The notes below the pieces were generated by a model. That model worked only from the letters and a program-made list of their open reading frames with translations. It was not told where the DNA came from and searched no databases. Shown here piece by piece: positions 32,560-44,400 of a stretch of 64,000 bases of DNA; position 1 is the stretch's first letter, and each line of letters begins with the position of its first letter. Made by a program: the position numbers and the translations under genes. The stretch covers positions 12,464,316 through 12,528,315 of the forward strand of contig CM055062.1 in the NCBI GenBank assembly GCA_029204045.2, given 5' to 3'. The DNA comes from Tillandsia leiboldiana. Lineage: Eukaryota; Streptophyta; Magnoliopsida; Poales; Bromeliaceae.

Positions 32560-35500
32560 TTATTTTAAGGAAAGCATCCCAATTGCTTTTCGTAAATGAA
32601 TAAAACGTTTTTGATCCAAAGGTTTTGTTAGAAAGTCAGCTAATTGATCTTCAGTTGAAACATATGAAAGTTGAAGAGTATTTGATTCAACTAGCTCTCT
32701 AAGAAAATGATATCTAAGTTCAATATGTTTTGTTCTAGAGTGCAACACAGGGTTTTTAGAAATGTTAATTGCACTTGTGTTGTCACAAAGAATTGTTACC
32801 GAAGATGCTGAAATGCGGAAGTCACTCAATACGCTTTTCATCCAAATGAGTTGAGTTGAGCAACTTCCAGCTGAAATGTATTCCGCTTCGGCAGTCGAGA
32901 GTGCTATGCAATTCTGCTTTTTACTGTGCCATGCAACAAGGCAATGGCCAAGATAGAAGCATGCACCACTCGTGCTTTTCCGATCATCCACTGATCCTGC
33001 CCAATCGGCATCTGAGTATCCAACAATGTCCAGACTTGTTCCCATAGGATACCAAATTCCGAAGTTAATTGATCCTTTGATGTACCGGATGATCCGTTTC
33101 ACCGCTTTCAGGTGAACCTCCTTTGGTGCTGATTGATATCTCGCGCAAATCCCAACACTAAAGGATATATCCGGGCGACTAGCCGTGAGGTAAAGTAGAC
33201 TTCCAATCATACTTCTATACAGTTTCTCGTCTACATTCTCACTATGTGATTCACTTCCAAGTCCCTTGTGGCTAGTTCCCATTGGAGTTGGAAAATCTTT
33301 ACAATTTTCTAGATCAAACTTTTTGACCAACTCCAGTGCATACTTGGATTGACTCAAGTGAATACCTTCATCATTTGTTTAATTTGCAATCCAAGGAAAT
33401 AAGACAATTCGCCCATCATGGACATCTCAAATTCGCTTTCCATGGTCTCCGCGAATTTAGAAGCATCATTATCTTTTGTTGCACCAAATACAATGTCATC
33501 GACATAGATTTGTGCTACAATGAAATTATTTTGATAATGCTTCACAAAGAGAGTCCTGTCAGCTCCCCCTCGAGTATAGCCCTTCTCCAAAAGGTGCTTT
33601 GTTAACCTTTCGTACCATGCTCGCGGTGCTTGTTTCAGACCGTAAAGAGCCTTTTTCAAACGAAAAACATGGTTAGGTTGTTTATGATCTACAAAACCTT
33701 TCGGTTGAGCTACATAAACTTCCTCATTTAAAAACCCATTTAGAAATGCGCTCTTGACGTCCATTTGAAATAATTTGATTTTAAAATGACAAGCAATAGC
33801 AAACAATATACGAATGGACTCGAGTCTAGCTACAGGGGCGAAAGTTTCGTCAAAGTCTATACCTTCTACTTGAGAGTAGCCTTGAGCAACTAGTCGTGCC
33901 TTGTTCCTGATGATAGTACCATCTTCATCTTTCTTGTTCTTGAAGATCCATTTGGTACCTATCACATTATGTTGCTTTGGAGGCTTCGTTAATTCCCAGA
34001 CTTTGTTTCGCTCAAATTGATGGAGCTCTTCCTGCATTGCTTTAATCCAGTAATCATCCTGAAGAGCTTCATCTATTGTCTTTGGTTCGATTAAAGATAC
34101 ATAGCAAGCAAATCCGCAAACCAACTGCCTTCGAGTTCTAACTCCTTCTTGTGGATCTCCAATGATGTTCGATTCCGGATGATCCTTGGAGATTCGTAGC
34201 GTTTGTTGAAACGGAGTACTCGGAGGTACACGAGATGATTCCTGCATATCAGATAAACTAGAAGAACCATTAGAAGCATCATTAATATTGGAAGTATTAT
34301 TATGAGAAGATGCACTAGCAGGAGAATCATCATCTAGAGAGATATCGAGGGTAGATTTTTCAGATTCAAAATGAGAAGCTTCATCTACTTTAACATTTAT
34401 AGATTCTACGATCGTCTTAGATTCAATGTTAAATACTCGATATGCTCTGCTATTCGTAGAATAACCCAAAAAGATCCCTTCATCACTTCGAGAGTCGAAC
34501 TTTCCAAGATTTTCACGGTCACGTAAGATGTAACATCGACTCCCGAAGATACGAAAGTACTTGATATCCGGTTTTCTACTAAACCACAGCTCATATGGTG
34601 TATTCAAGGTTCCTGGGCGCAAATACACTCTGTTAATGACATAGACAGCGGTGTTCACAGCTTCAGCCCAAAAATGTAGCGGTAATTTCCGGCTATGAAG
34701 CATCACACGCGCCATCTCTTGAACAACCCTGTTTTTGCGCTCAACAACACCATTCTGCTGAGGTGTATAGGGTGCCGAGAATTCATGTTTAATGCCATTT
34801 GAAGTACAAAAGTCAATGAATTTTGAATTTATGAATTCTCCACCCCTATCACTTCTAACACGAATGATCTTTTCATTCTTTTCAATCATAATACGATGGC
34901 AAATCTCATGAAAAGAGTCAAACGTATCAGCTTTCTCTCTCAAAAATGCTACCCAAGAAAACCGAGAGAAATCATCAACCAATAAAAAGATGTACCATTT
35001 ACCTCCCAAAGATGGTTGACGGGTCGGCCCCATTAAGTCCATGTGCAAAAGTTCCAAGGGCCGTTTTGTACCAACGTGGTTCAAGTTCTTGTGTGCAGTC
35101 CTAGACTGTTTTCCCTTTTGGCAACCACCACACACAACATTTTGTTTAAATAAAAGCTTTGGAATCCCCTTGACCACGTCCTTGTTTGAAATTCTAGTAA
35201 GTTCCTTAAAATTTAAGTGACCTAGCCTTTCATGCCAAAGAGTTTCATTATTCAAAGCGGCTAAGTTACAATTTTCAGAAAATTTATTAGGAACAACATA
35301 ACAATTGTTTTCAGATCTAACCCCTTTTAGAAAGAAGACATGGTCCTTATCAGTTACAACGCATTCAACCGATGAAAAGTTAACTGAAAAAACCATTGTC
35401 GCAAAGTTGACTTATGCTTATGAGGTTAGTCTTAAGGCCATCAACAAATAAGACGTTTTTCAAAATCGGGCCATCTGGAATAGCTACCGTCCCTTTTCCA

Positions 35501-36201
35501 ACAATTTTGGAAGATCGACCGTCTCCGAAAACAACGTGTCCTCCGGAGATTTTCTCAAGATTTTGAAAACTATTTTTGTCACCGGTCATGTGACGGGAAC
35601 ACCCGCTATCCAGATACCAAGACGAGCTATCATATGCATGCAAGGAAATATTGGAAACAAGACAAGGGAAAATTTCACCTTTGCGCACCCAAACCTTTTT
35701 GGAATGCGTCTGTAATGGTCGTGAAGTTTTGTGCCTAGGTGAAAACGTCTTGTTAAAACGATTATTGCTCCTTGATGAAGTCGTCTTGCGCGGTGAACTA
35801 CCAAGTCTCTTGTCATTTGAAAAGTTTTGCTTTGATTTCCGGAAAGGAGCCTTTTTGGTAGTTGATGCAAGAGGTGCTTGAGATGAGCGTTCGACTCCCG
35901 TCTTGCAATATCTTCTTATGTGCCCTGAAACACCACAACGAAAACATACCTTAGATCTTGACGATCCCAAAGAGGATGAAGTAGGTTTGTTGTCGTTGTT
36001 TGTCTTGAATTCTGATGTCGGAGGAGGAGATACCGACTGAGGCACAAAAACTGTCTCACTCGAACTTGGACTGTTTCCAGTTTGAGTGTATCCGAGGCCG
36101 AACCTATTTGATTGACCAAGACCAAGAAGTCTATCCAACTTACTCCTTCGTGAAGAGAATCGCTGTAAGTCATTCTTGAGTTGGAAAATGGTCTTTGTCA
36201 T
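32560..36201 (-). pseudogene. pol: Copia-C pol with two frame breaks
   Basis: Same protein as 20512-24152. The frame is open from 36201 to about 35390 (zinc knuckle at residues 86-99, protease), shifts at an A-run (35388-35394, one A more than Copia-B), continues through integrase and RT, and shifts again at 33369-33377 (one T fewer) before RNase H. Neither break coincides with the one in Copia-B, so each copy supports an intact frame where the other is broken. Confidence 0.9.
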
Positions 36202-36213
36202 TTCCAGGTTATC

Positions 36214-37677
36214 CTATCGAGCCTCGTTGTAGAGCTTTGAAAAGTGATTCGCGTTATCCACCAGATTTGTATGTTCCTTTTCAAGTTGCTCATTGGACTC
36301 TTGAAGGGAAGCATTTTCTTTTATCAGGTTTTCCCTTTCCACTTCAAGAGCGTTTGAGAGAGAAGTCGCTCTTTTTGCTTCTTCTTCGAGATCATGCAAT
36401 CTCCCTCTCAAACTCTTGTTTTGCTTAGCCACTTTCTTTGAATCCCTCAAAAGTCTGTGGTAGGCTAGAGCAAAATCTTCACCTTCCGAATCATCCGATT
36501 CGTTGTCCGTTGCGTTCTTTTCAACAGTGGAGTTGGACAACGACTCAGATGTATTTGCCATAAAGCACATGAAGGGTGAAGATACGGACGCGTGGAATGC
36601 GGTGGAGCTCTTTTCTTCATCACTTGAAGACGACTCATTTGACGTTGAGTTGTCATCCCAAGTGACGACTTGCATCGCCTTCTTCTTTGCCGGATACTTG
36701 TTAGGACACTCCGTTGCAATGTGGCCGTAGCCTCGACATTTGAAGCATTGCAGTTGTCCTTCTGAACTTTTCTTATCCTTTGAGAAGTTCTCCTGCTTTC
36801 TTGACTTGTGACTTGGAGTACCCTTGCCTTTGTTCCACTTTCCGAAGGATGGAGATTTGCTTGAATTACCCCTTCGGAAGTTGCGGCGAAACTTCCTTGT
36901 CAAGAGAGCGAGCTGCTTCTCAAATTCCTCCATAGAAAGGTTCTCGTCATCGTCCGAGGAGGATGTATCCGCGTCTTCTTCCTTAGTTGTTTTCAACGCA
37001 TAACCTGAAGACTTAGAAGTGGATGCTTTTCCAGAAGAATTGTTAGTATTAAAAGTCATTTCATAAGTTTGTAATGAACCAACTAATTCTTCTACACGTA
37101 TTTCGTCCGGGTGTTTAATAGTTTCAATGGCAGTAACCTTTGGGCGAAATCGTTCAGGAAGAGTTCTTAAGATTTTTCTTACAATCTTAAATTCTGGAAT
37201 CTTCTCTCCCAGATTAGCACATGAGTTTACGATGTCTTGCAATCGTGTATAGTAGTCCGTGAAAGATTCATTTTCTGCCATCAAGATGGAGTCAAACTTG
37301 CTCGTAAGCATCTGCAGTTTCTGAATCTTCACGAGGTTAGTTCCCTCATGTGTAACCTGGAGAACATCCCAGATTTCTTTCGCAGTCTCACATGCCGAGA
37401 CGCGAGAGAATTCAGTTTGAGATAAGGCATTAAAAATAGCATTAATTCCCTTGCCATTGTAAGAAGATAACTCAAACTCTTCCTTGGTCCATTTCGACCT
37501 AGGTTTTAAGGTGTGAACATCAGAGATAAGTTCAGTTGGATTAGACCATCCTGATTCAATTGAATGCCACACCCTTTCGTCGATGGAAGATAAAAAGGCT
37601 TTCATCCGTACTTTCCAGTACGTATAATTTGTTCCATCAAAGAAAGGGGGTCGATTGATGTTTCCACCTTCAACCAT
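36214..37677 (-). CDS. gag: Copia-C gag polyprotein, intact (487 aa)
   Basis: Structural protein that would form the cytoplasmic virus-like particle. ATG at 37677, 20 bp after the primer site. Residues 10-210 form the DUF4219/UBN2 type gag core (FFDGTNYTYWKVRMKAFL near the start); residues 235-250 are acidic; a CCHC zinc knuckle (CFKCRGYGHIATEC) is at 311-324; the C-terminus (about 425-487) is a long coiled coil. It ends with TAG (36214-36216) in the same frame as pol, which starts five codons later. Hence gag-pol may arise by stop-codon read-through, or pol by re-initiation. Confidence 0.9.
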   Translation of the reverse strand: MVEGGNINRPPFFDGTNYTYWKVRMKAFLSSIDERVWHSIESGWSNPTELISDVHTLKPRSKWTKEEFELSSYNGKGINAIFNALSQTEFSRVSACETAKEIWDVLQVTHEGTNLVKIQKLQMLTSKFDSILMAENESFTDYYTRLQDIVNSCANLGEKIPEFKIVRKILRTLPERFRPKVTAIETIKHPDEIRVEELVGSLQTYEMTFNTNNSSGKASTSKSSGYALKTTKEEDADTSSSDDDENLSMEEFEKQLALLTRKFRRNFRRGNSSKSPSFGKWNKGKGTPSHKSRKQENFSKDKKSSEGQLQCFKCRGYGHIATECPNKYPAKKKAMQVVTWDDNSTSNESSSSDEEKSSTAFHASVSSPFMCFMANTSESLSNSTVEKNATDNESDDSEGEDFALAYHRLLRDSKKVAKQNKSLRGRLHDLEEEAKRATSLSNALEVERENLIKENASLQESNEQLEKEHTNLVDNANHFSKLYNEAR

Positions 37678-37696
37678 TGTTCACAACCCTATTCCC

Positions 37697-37708
37697 GCTC
37701 TGATACCA
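37697..37708 (-). other. Primer-binding site of Copia-C
   Basis: TGGTATCAGAGC on the minus strand, tRNA-iMet type, two bases from the LTR. Confidence 0.88.
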
Positions 37709-37710
37709 CT

Positions 37711-39048
37711 TGTTGGGTCGTATATAATACGGATCTAAATAGGGGAAGAAACACCTAGAGGGGGGTGAATAGGTGTAAACGTATAAACACTCCAAAAATC
37801 GTTGCGATAAAACCCAATGCGGAAAATAAAATAACACGCAAGATTTTTACGTGGAAAACTCCATCACCGGAGTAAAAAACCACGGGACCGATAACACGGC
37901 AGAAATCCACTAGAATTAAAACACGTACAAGGTGATTTACCGTACACACTTACGACTCAACCTTTTCCATACGCTCCTAGAGGATCTTCTCCGCTCGCTC
38001 CGACGCTTCTCGAATCCACGATCTGCGCCCAACGCCGAATCCACGGCGTCCAACGTCGAATCCACGACGTCCGACCGAATCCACGGTCTTCACCCAATAG
38101 CACCGTTCGAATCCACGAACGTGCCTCGCTCCGAATCCACGAGAGCGATTGAACCTTGAATCCACAAGGACACGCGAATCCACGCGCCGATTTTTGGGGA
38201 AAATCGTTGTTTTTTTGGGTGGTGATGATCCGCCGAATACTTAGATCAAAGATAGATCGGAAATACCATCTAAGTATTCATTAGTTTGATTCAACTCAAG
38301 ATGTGAGTATGAAAACCTAGAATCAAACTAATCAATATAGATGAAGAAACATAGAGTATTCTCTAATGATTTCCTTTCTTCTCTATATGTGGATCTATAG
38401 CCGTATATGATGATACAAGAAAATGACGGCTATGTGGATTCACCCTAGAAAAGGAGTCATAGGGTGTATTTATAGGTTAGAAACCCTAGGAAGGAGATAA
38501 GAATCAAAAACCAACCATTTCTGGATTTTTACGGACGGCGATCCGGATCGTGATAACTAGGATCCGGATCGTCATAACGAAACAGCCAATTCCAGAAAAA
38601 CGAAGGTTCGGGATCCGGATCATGTGACTACGATCCAGATCGTTCATACAGTTCACCAAACATCAACGTTCGGGATCCGGATTGCGAAGCAAGATCCGGA
38701 TCGTTCAAGGTAGATGGTAAACTCAACGTTCGGGATCCGGATCAAGAGACTACGATCCGGATTGCGACGATGTATGAACGAACCACCTTCGGGATCCGGA
38801 TCGAACAACCTGATCCGGATCCTGAACATGTCCCAAGTCCAGTTTTTGATTTTTATGCAATGAAAGATTCTTCCAAGTGTTTCTACACTACAAGAAGTAT
38901 TCGGATCACACAAATTCTTTAGTTAAACATACCTGATCCTTTTGAATTCTTCTTACTTGAGATTGAGTTAAATGATCCAACTTTCTTCATCTTCAATCTT
39001 CAAGACTTGAGACTTTCACGAAACTACGCCAACTCAAATTCCGTAACA
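37711..39048 (-). repeat. 5' LTR of Copia-C (1338 bp)
   Basis: Complete LTR, almost identical to 15915-17251. Hairpin array about 38000-38200; GATCCGGATC array about 38538-38825. Confidence 0.93.
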
Positions 39049-40137
39049 AAGTTTTTGCTTCTGATGTTTCCAGTATAGTTTTGGACGATCCAGCAGCCTT
39101 GGCTTATGGCTAGCAACTCCCGAAAACCACAAATGGCTTCCCGAGGACATTTTAGTAATTTTGGCAACAATTGGGTTCAATGATGCACCCAACAGCATGT
39201 TATTGCCCGAACGTCTTCAGTGAAGCCTTCTGGGGCAGCACGTCAAGTTCCGTCAAATTCGGAGACATGTAGGCACAGATCGGATCATAGTTGATCGATC
39301 GACGGATTTTCAAAAATTCCGGTAAATCCTGGGACTTTAGTGAAGTTCCTTGTTTAAGCTTTCTACGTACAATGAGTCAGTGGTTGGGGTGTGTGAGAGT
39401 CTATTTTCTGACCTGTGTATATGATTCTGGTCTCAGCAGTCAGCCGCCGGCTTGTGAGCCTCCCAGCAGATTTCAGGACCGTCTGCGTTGAGGTGGGTTT
39501 ATCTTCGATCCGAGTTTTATCATTTTGGCCCTATGGGTACCGTGGTAGGAAGGACCCCTGTGTTTGATGTAGCCTTGATCCTATGGTAGAGCCATTCTAC
39601 TTGTTTTTATTCCAGCATTCAGTATATCAGTTATACAGCATTGATCTTACAGTTGAGCTTTTCTATATGCTTTCACTCTCAGTACTTAGCGTATATAGTG
39701 ATATATACCTGGACATATGCCATGCCTGATTGGTCATTAGTTAGAGTGATTATCAATACAATTCATATTAGCATTTCCCATTCTTCTACTACATGTTAGA
39801 ATAAGAGTTCAGTTTCAGTATACAGCTTCTATTTTACAGCTTCTGCTATACAGTTTCGGTTATACAGTTCAGTTATACAGCTTCTGCTGTACAGTTTTAG
39901 TTATACAGTATCAGTTGAGATTATAGTTTTCAGCATCCCGACAGGGATTTTCTGGCTTTATGCCGATTGTTCGGTCTTTAGACCGCGAGCTTGAGCATCA
40001 GCATTATGATCGCCTTATTGAGCCAGCTTTCAGTCACGTTCACCGACGGTTTGGCCACTGTCATGGTGTTTTTATCGGTAGAGAGGTCGTCACATCGACC
40101 CATGAGCCCAGTGAGGTTATGATAGCATGCTGGGTGT

Positions 40138-40275
40138 CCAAAAGTGGCATTAGCCTGAGGCCCCAGTGACCAAAAGTGGCATTTGCCTGAGGTCCTAGTG
40201 CCCTATGACAGCTTAGCCTGAGGTCCCAGTGTCCAAAAGTGGCATTAGCCTGAGGACAGTGCCCAACAGTGGCAT
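40138..40275 (+). repeat. Four short tandem units in LTR-X
   Basis: Units of about 33 bp with CCAAAAGTGGCATTAGCC and TGAGGNCCCAGTG. One unit exists at the same place in LTR-W and LTR-Z, so expansion is local. Confidence 0.8.
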
Positions 40276-41098
40276 GGATTGGGTACTTGATTTCTATCAT
40301 TGATGCATGATTTGCATTGATTACTCCAGCATTTATTGGCATGATTGGCACATGACTGTTCGTACTCTTTGTTTACAGCTTTGATATTTATGATTATCAT
40401 ACTTGCTTTGTTCTATAGTATGATCAGTATTATTGTTCATTGAGATTGACCAGGATTATCTGTTTGCCAGTTATTGCATGATCAACTTCATATGTGAATA
40501 CAATGCTTTATTGTTTAGCAAATGATTGATGGTACTCTAGATTACAGCTTTGACGGTTACACATAATCATACCTGCTTGATCTACAACATGATTAACTGA
40601 TATTGTCCTGATTTATCTGATGGTTAGTTATAGCATATTCAGCTTCCTTTAGAAGTACTTGCTTCATTTCAGCATGATCAGAATCTATCTTTCAGATTAT
40701 AGCCTATTTTGCTATTCGCTTATTACAGTATCCGGTAGGTACGACTTACTATTTCTCGGCCCGTCGTGCCCACTGTGATACATTTATGTTGTATCTCACA
40801 CCCTTTGCGTGACCACCATTTCAGGTCAGTCAGGTGCTAAGATGTTGGGACGATCCAGTGTGCTTTCGCGATAGAGTTGTCCCTTGCTATTGACCACAGC
40901 GGCCCAGTGCTTTATATTACAGCTTTATGATGATTTCGATCTTCAATTGAGATGTGGATTTATAGAGTTGTTATGGTTTTGTGTAGTTTGGATTATGATG
41001 AGAGTAGTTGTGGATGTATTTTATTATAGAAGTTATATTTATGATGGTTAAATAATGATTGCTCTCTGATTGTATCACTATTGTACTTGCCTAGCCGA

Positions 41099-41150
41099 GC
41101 ATGTATAGGGAAGACTCTGTCCGTGAGGACAGAGAATTTTTTATACATGT
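41099..41150 (+). other. Conserved LTR-end hairpin, LTR-X copy
   Basis: Outer stem GCATGTATA/TATACATGT and a perfect inner stem CTCTGTCC-GTGA-GGACAGAG, followed by GGCGGTCTG. Confidence 0.85.
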
Positions 41151-41247
41151 GGCGGTCTGTCCACGTCTTGGGTTTCAAGGTTTTGAACTCTGATTTTTTT
41201 TTTTTAAAAAAAAAATCAGACCGCTTTTTGAAACTCGGGGCGTGACA

Positions 41248-41458
41248 ACCCCCCTTTAAATAACTCTCTGATGCTGGGGATATCTCTCCACCACTGCAAA
41301 CTCGGCCTAAAAGAGCTCCTCTTTCCCAAGGGTTTTCTTTTCAAATAATATAGACCTTGAATGAGCTTACACCATTGCAGGTCTGGTGTCAAGAAGAATC
41401 TCCACCACCATTTACAAAGAAGAGCCACATTCATAACACTCAGGTCCTAGATACCCAG
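41248..41458 (-). pseudogene. LINE-1 segment 3 of 4
   Basis: On the minus strand it encodes DLSVMNVALLCKWWWRFF and WWRDIPSIRELFKGG, the stretch between RT and zf-RVT in plant L1-like ORF2. It is bounded by the target copies of LTR-Y (CCCAG, 41454-41458) and LTR-X (ACCCC, 41248-41252). A stop stands where an Arg codon is usual (GLGI-stop-DLS). Confidence 0.88.
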
Positions 41459-44400
41459 TGTAGAGTACCGGGTTTTCAGATGGCGCGCCGACCGCGCAAG
41501 ATGGCGTGGTGCGGAGGATTTGCCTTGGGCTTGTTGCTTATGTGTGTACAGATGAGTTCGAGTTGTTTCGGATCTACGCGGAAGCCCCAGCTTCACTTGG
41601 GGTTTTCCGGGCATTGTGCGTTGATAGAGGACTGGCTTCGGGGAAGCCTCGACTTCACAGTGGAGTGCGAAAAATTTGGGAAACACTTGGAACAGGTATA
41701 CTTTGGAATTACAGCGGATTTCGGGAGGTTCCGGACTCACGCGGAGGACCCGAAGACGAAAAGTGAGTTGGAACTGGCAATTTTGGAGCCGGTTTTTGGA
41801 TTTAGCACACCGACTCCACGGTTAAGCTTTTTGAGGAGAAAAAGCTTTGAGCATGTGTAATTTCAGATTACAGCGGGGTTCGGGAGGTTTCAGGCCGGTG
41901 CGGAGGCCCCGAAGACAAAAAGTGATTTGGAGTTGGCCAAATTTGAATTAATTAATTAATTTAATTTAATTAATGTGGTTTTTACTGTGGAAAGTAGGAA
42001 GGAAATAGTTATGTAGCATGGAATGAGAATTTTAAGTGGGTGCCTTGAGATATTTTGCATTGGTGCATTTAATGCTGCCCACCTACCACACTAATTAAGT
42101 TCTCCTAACTAGAAGGCCTCCACGTCATCGTCTCTTTCACAAAGCAAAAACAGAGGATTTAAGATGTAATAGAGGAAAAGAAAGGAAGGTAGAATGAGAG
42201 AAAGGAAGATGAAGAAGGGAAAAAAATGGTGGAAAAGGGAGGAGATGGTTGAGAGGGGTCGCCGTGGACCTTATGCTAGAGGCCGAGCGGAGCTTGCGCG
42301 CATCGAGCGCCTTCAAGGACGTCCTCTTGTGGATGCTCGGATTCGGCGAGGTGCTATGCGGAGCCGAGTGGAGTGCGCAGCGTGGCTTTGGGATCCTGTA
42401 GCTTGACTGGTGGCTTGGAGCTTGGGGTTTCCTTAAGCTGTGGGATGTTTTGAGGGTGTGGTAATATTGTGGAGTGTACAGTGGGATATTTTGAGGTGCA
42501 AATGGACTTAATGGTTGTAATGGTGGATTTAATAGGTGAGCAATTATTTTGTTAGTGAGCAGTTTTTTTATGTAAATTGGAGGTATGTAAATGAAGCTTG
42601 TATTTAATTGCAAGCTGTGATTTGTGGTGGACTTTTGATGAATTTAGTAGTGATTGGTTGTGGTGGGTACAGATGCACTTGAGAGAGAGTAGGTGGATTT
42701 GAATTAATGGATTGTGTTATGTGATCTTGATTTATTGTATGCATATGGAGCCTGGGCAGTGTGAAGTTTGTGCTGAGTATGTGGGTTCCATGTTGAGGAC
42801 TATGTGTACGTGTGTGTGTGTGTGTGTACATGGGTGCTTTGTGGTGTTGTGAACCTTAATTAAGCGTGTTGATGGATGAAGGACTTGCTTTAAGCAGGGA
42901 GCAATTTAAAATTATTGGAATTAAGGAATTGTGTATATGTGATCTGGAATCATTATGTGCATGTGAGCATAATGTTGGAGATGTATTTGAGGACTTTTGT
43001 ATATTTGTGAGTGTGCTTTGGATTATTAGAGTGTTATAGGTGATATTGTGATCAGTGTGAACTTGTATGTAGCAGGTGGATTTATGGGATTTGGTGGTTA
43101 TGTGAGCTTTAATTTATTTTTTGTGCTAAAGGGAGCAGCTTGTGTGTGGGGGGGGGGGGGGGGGGTTGACTTAAGAAAATAATGTTTGGGTGAACATGTA
43201 AAGTTTAATTAAGTTGTTAATAGGAGCTTGAAGAGTTTATGTGTTTTGAGTGAGCATTTGGAGCTGCTTGTGTGTTGAGGGAGTTTTGTAGGGTGTAAGT
43301 GGTTTGTGCAAATTGGATAAATGAGCATTTATTTTATGAGCGTGCGGATGTTGTGGTGTGGCTTTTGGATTAAGGTGGATATAAAATGGACTGTGTACAC
43401 CTGGTAGTTGCTGAAGGTTTTATGAGTACTACGAAAGTATACTTGTGTGCTGTGGATGTGTGGAGCGAGCCGTGGTGCACGGGATCTTTGTGAAGACTCT
43501 GGTGGTTTTATTGGAGCTTCCGAGAATTTTTTCAGGATTTGCGGCACTATTTTCGATGGTTTCGTCAGTTCGAGGTTCCAGCACTTCACCGACTTCAGCA
43601 ATTGCCTGCGGAAAGCGTTCCAGGTGGGTTGGAATTTCTCCAAAATGTATGGAATGCCCCTTAATGCTCCTGAATGCAATTTGATCATGTTTACCATGCT
43701 ATTTTTCACTGTTTTTACATCTGATAATTGTCTGGGAATTTTTAGAAAATTATTTAGAATCCCAGATTATTTTTAGTATACTCCTCCTATCATATGACAC
43801 TATGCTGCATGTTCTGTGGTCATTATTTTTGCATCCGGACCATTTTAAAAATCGAGAAAGCCCGTTTTAAGGAAAAAAAAAAACATCATTTTTCAAAGGT
43901 GGATTTTAAAAGATAAGTTCGCGAGAGGTACGGCATAATTTCGGGGTGCATTAGACCTCGTGCCTGGGGGCCGAGGGGTCTCTTTTTGAGTTTTGAGATG
44001 AGTTATAGTGTCATTTGATTTTTGAGCTCCTTATGGGATAGTGAGAATACTCTAGATTATGGGTCGTATTTTGATTCAGTGGTGGAGATGGCTCTCCCAC
44101 TTAGCCTTGAGAGTTTTGGGGGTTCTGGCAGATCGAGTCGTGGAGGTTTCCCGACTCAGCCATGGGTCGTGCATTGTCAGATTGAGTCGTTGAGGGTTCT
44201 CCGACATAGCTGTGAGAGTGTTTGGGTTTTCCTGTTTGAGTCGTGGAGTCTTTTCCGACAGAGTTGCGCTTTCGAGCATCGAGTTGCCGATCTATGTGAT
44301 CGTGGACTATAGCCTGCATATGCCGCTTATGAGATAGTGATACAGATGAGATACTTGAGTTCGGTGGGGTCGCTCCCCTCGAGCTACCACCCGGGTGTGT

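Larger units (their letters stand above)
28036..39048 (-). mobile_element. Copia-C: second copy of the same insertion
   Basis: The whole of Copia-B is repeated here, lacking only the first part of the 3' LTR (lost in the gap). From 28036 to about 31300 there are many scattered one-base indels relative to Copia-B; from about 31400 to 39048 the two are almost identical. The right flank after 39048 is the same LTR-X sequence that follows Copia-B. It is probably an assembly duplicate; a true segmental duplication is the alternative. Confidence 0.9.
39049..41247 (+). repeat. LTR-X, right part
   Basis: It follows Copia-C and ends CGTGACA at 41247, then the target copy ACCCC. The first 926 bp duplicate 26999-27935. 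It contains TATACAG-rich repeats (39800-39915), four units around AAAAGTGGCATTAGCCTGAGG (40138-40275), the LTR-end hairpin (41099-41150) and a T12A10 run after GAACTCTGA. Confidence 0.87.

Noticed and set aside
41357..43709. Several 100-170 aa open frames in LTR-Y
   Set aside because: They have no recognisable domain, overlap on both strands, and lie inside a TSD-bounded solo LTR.
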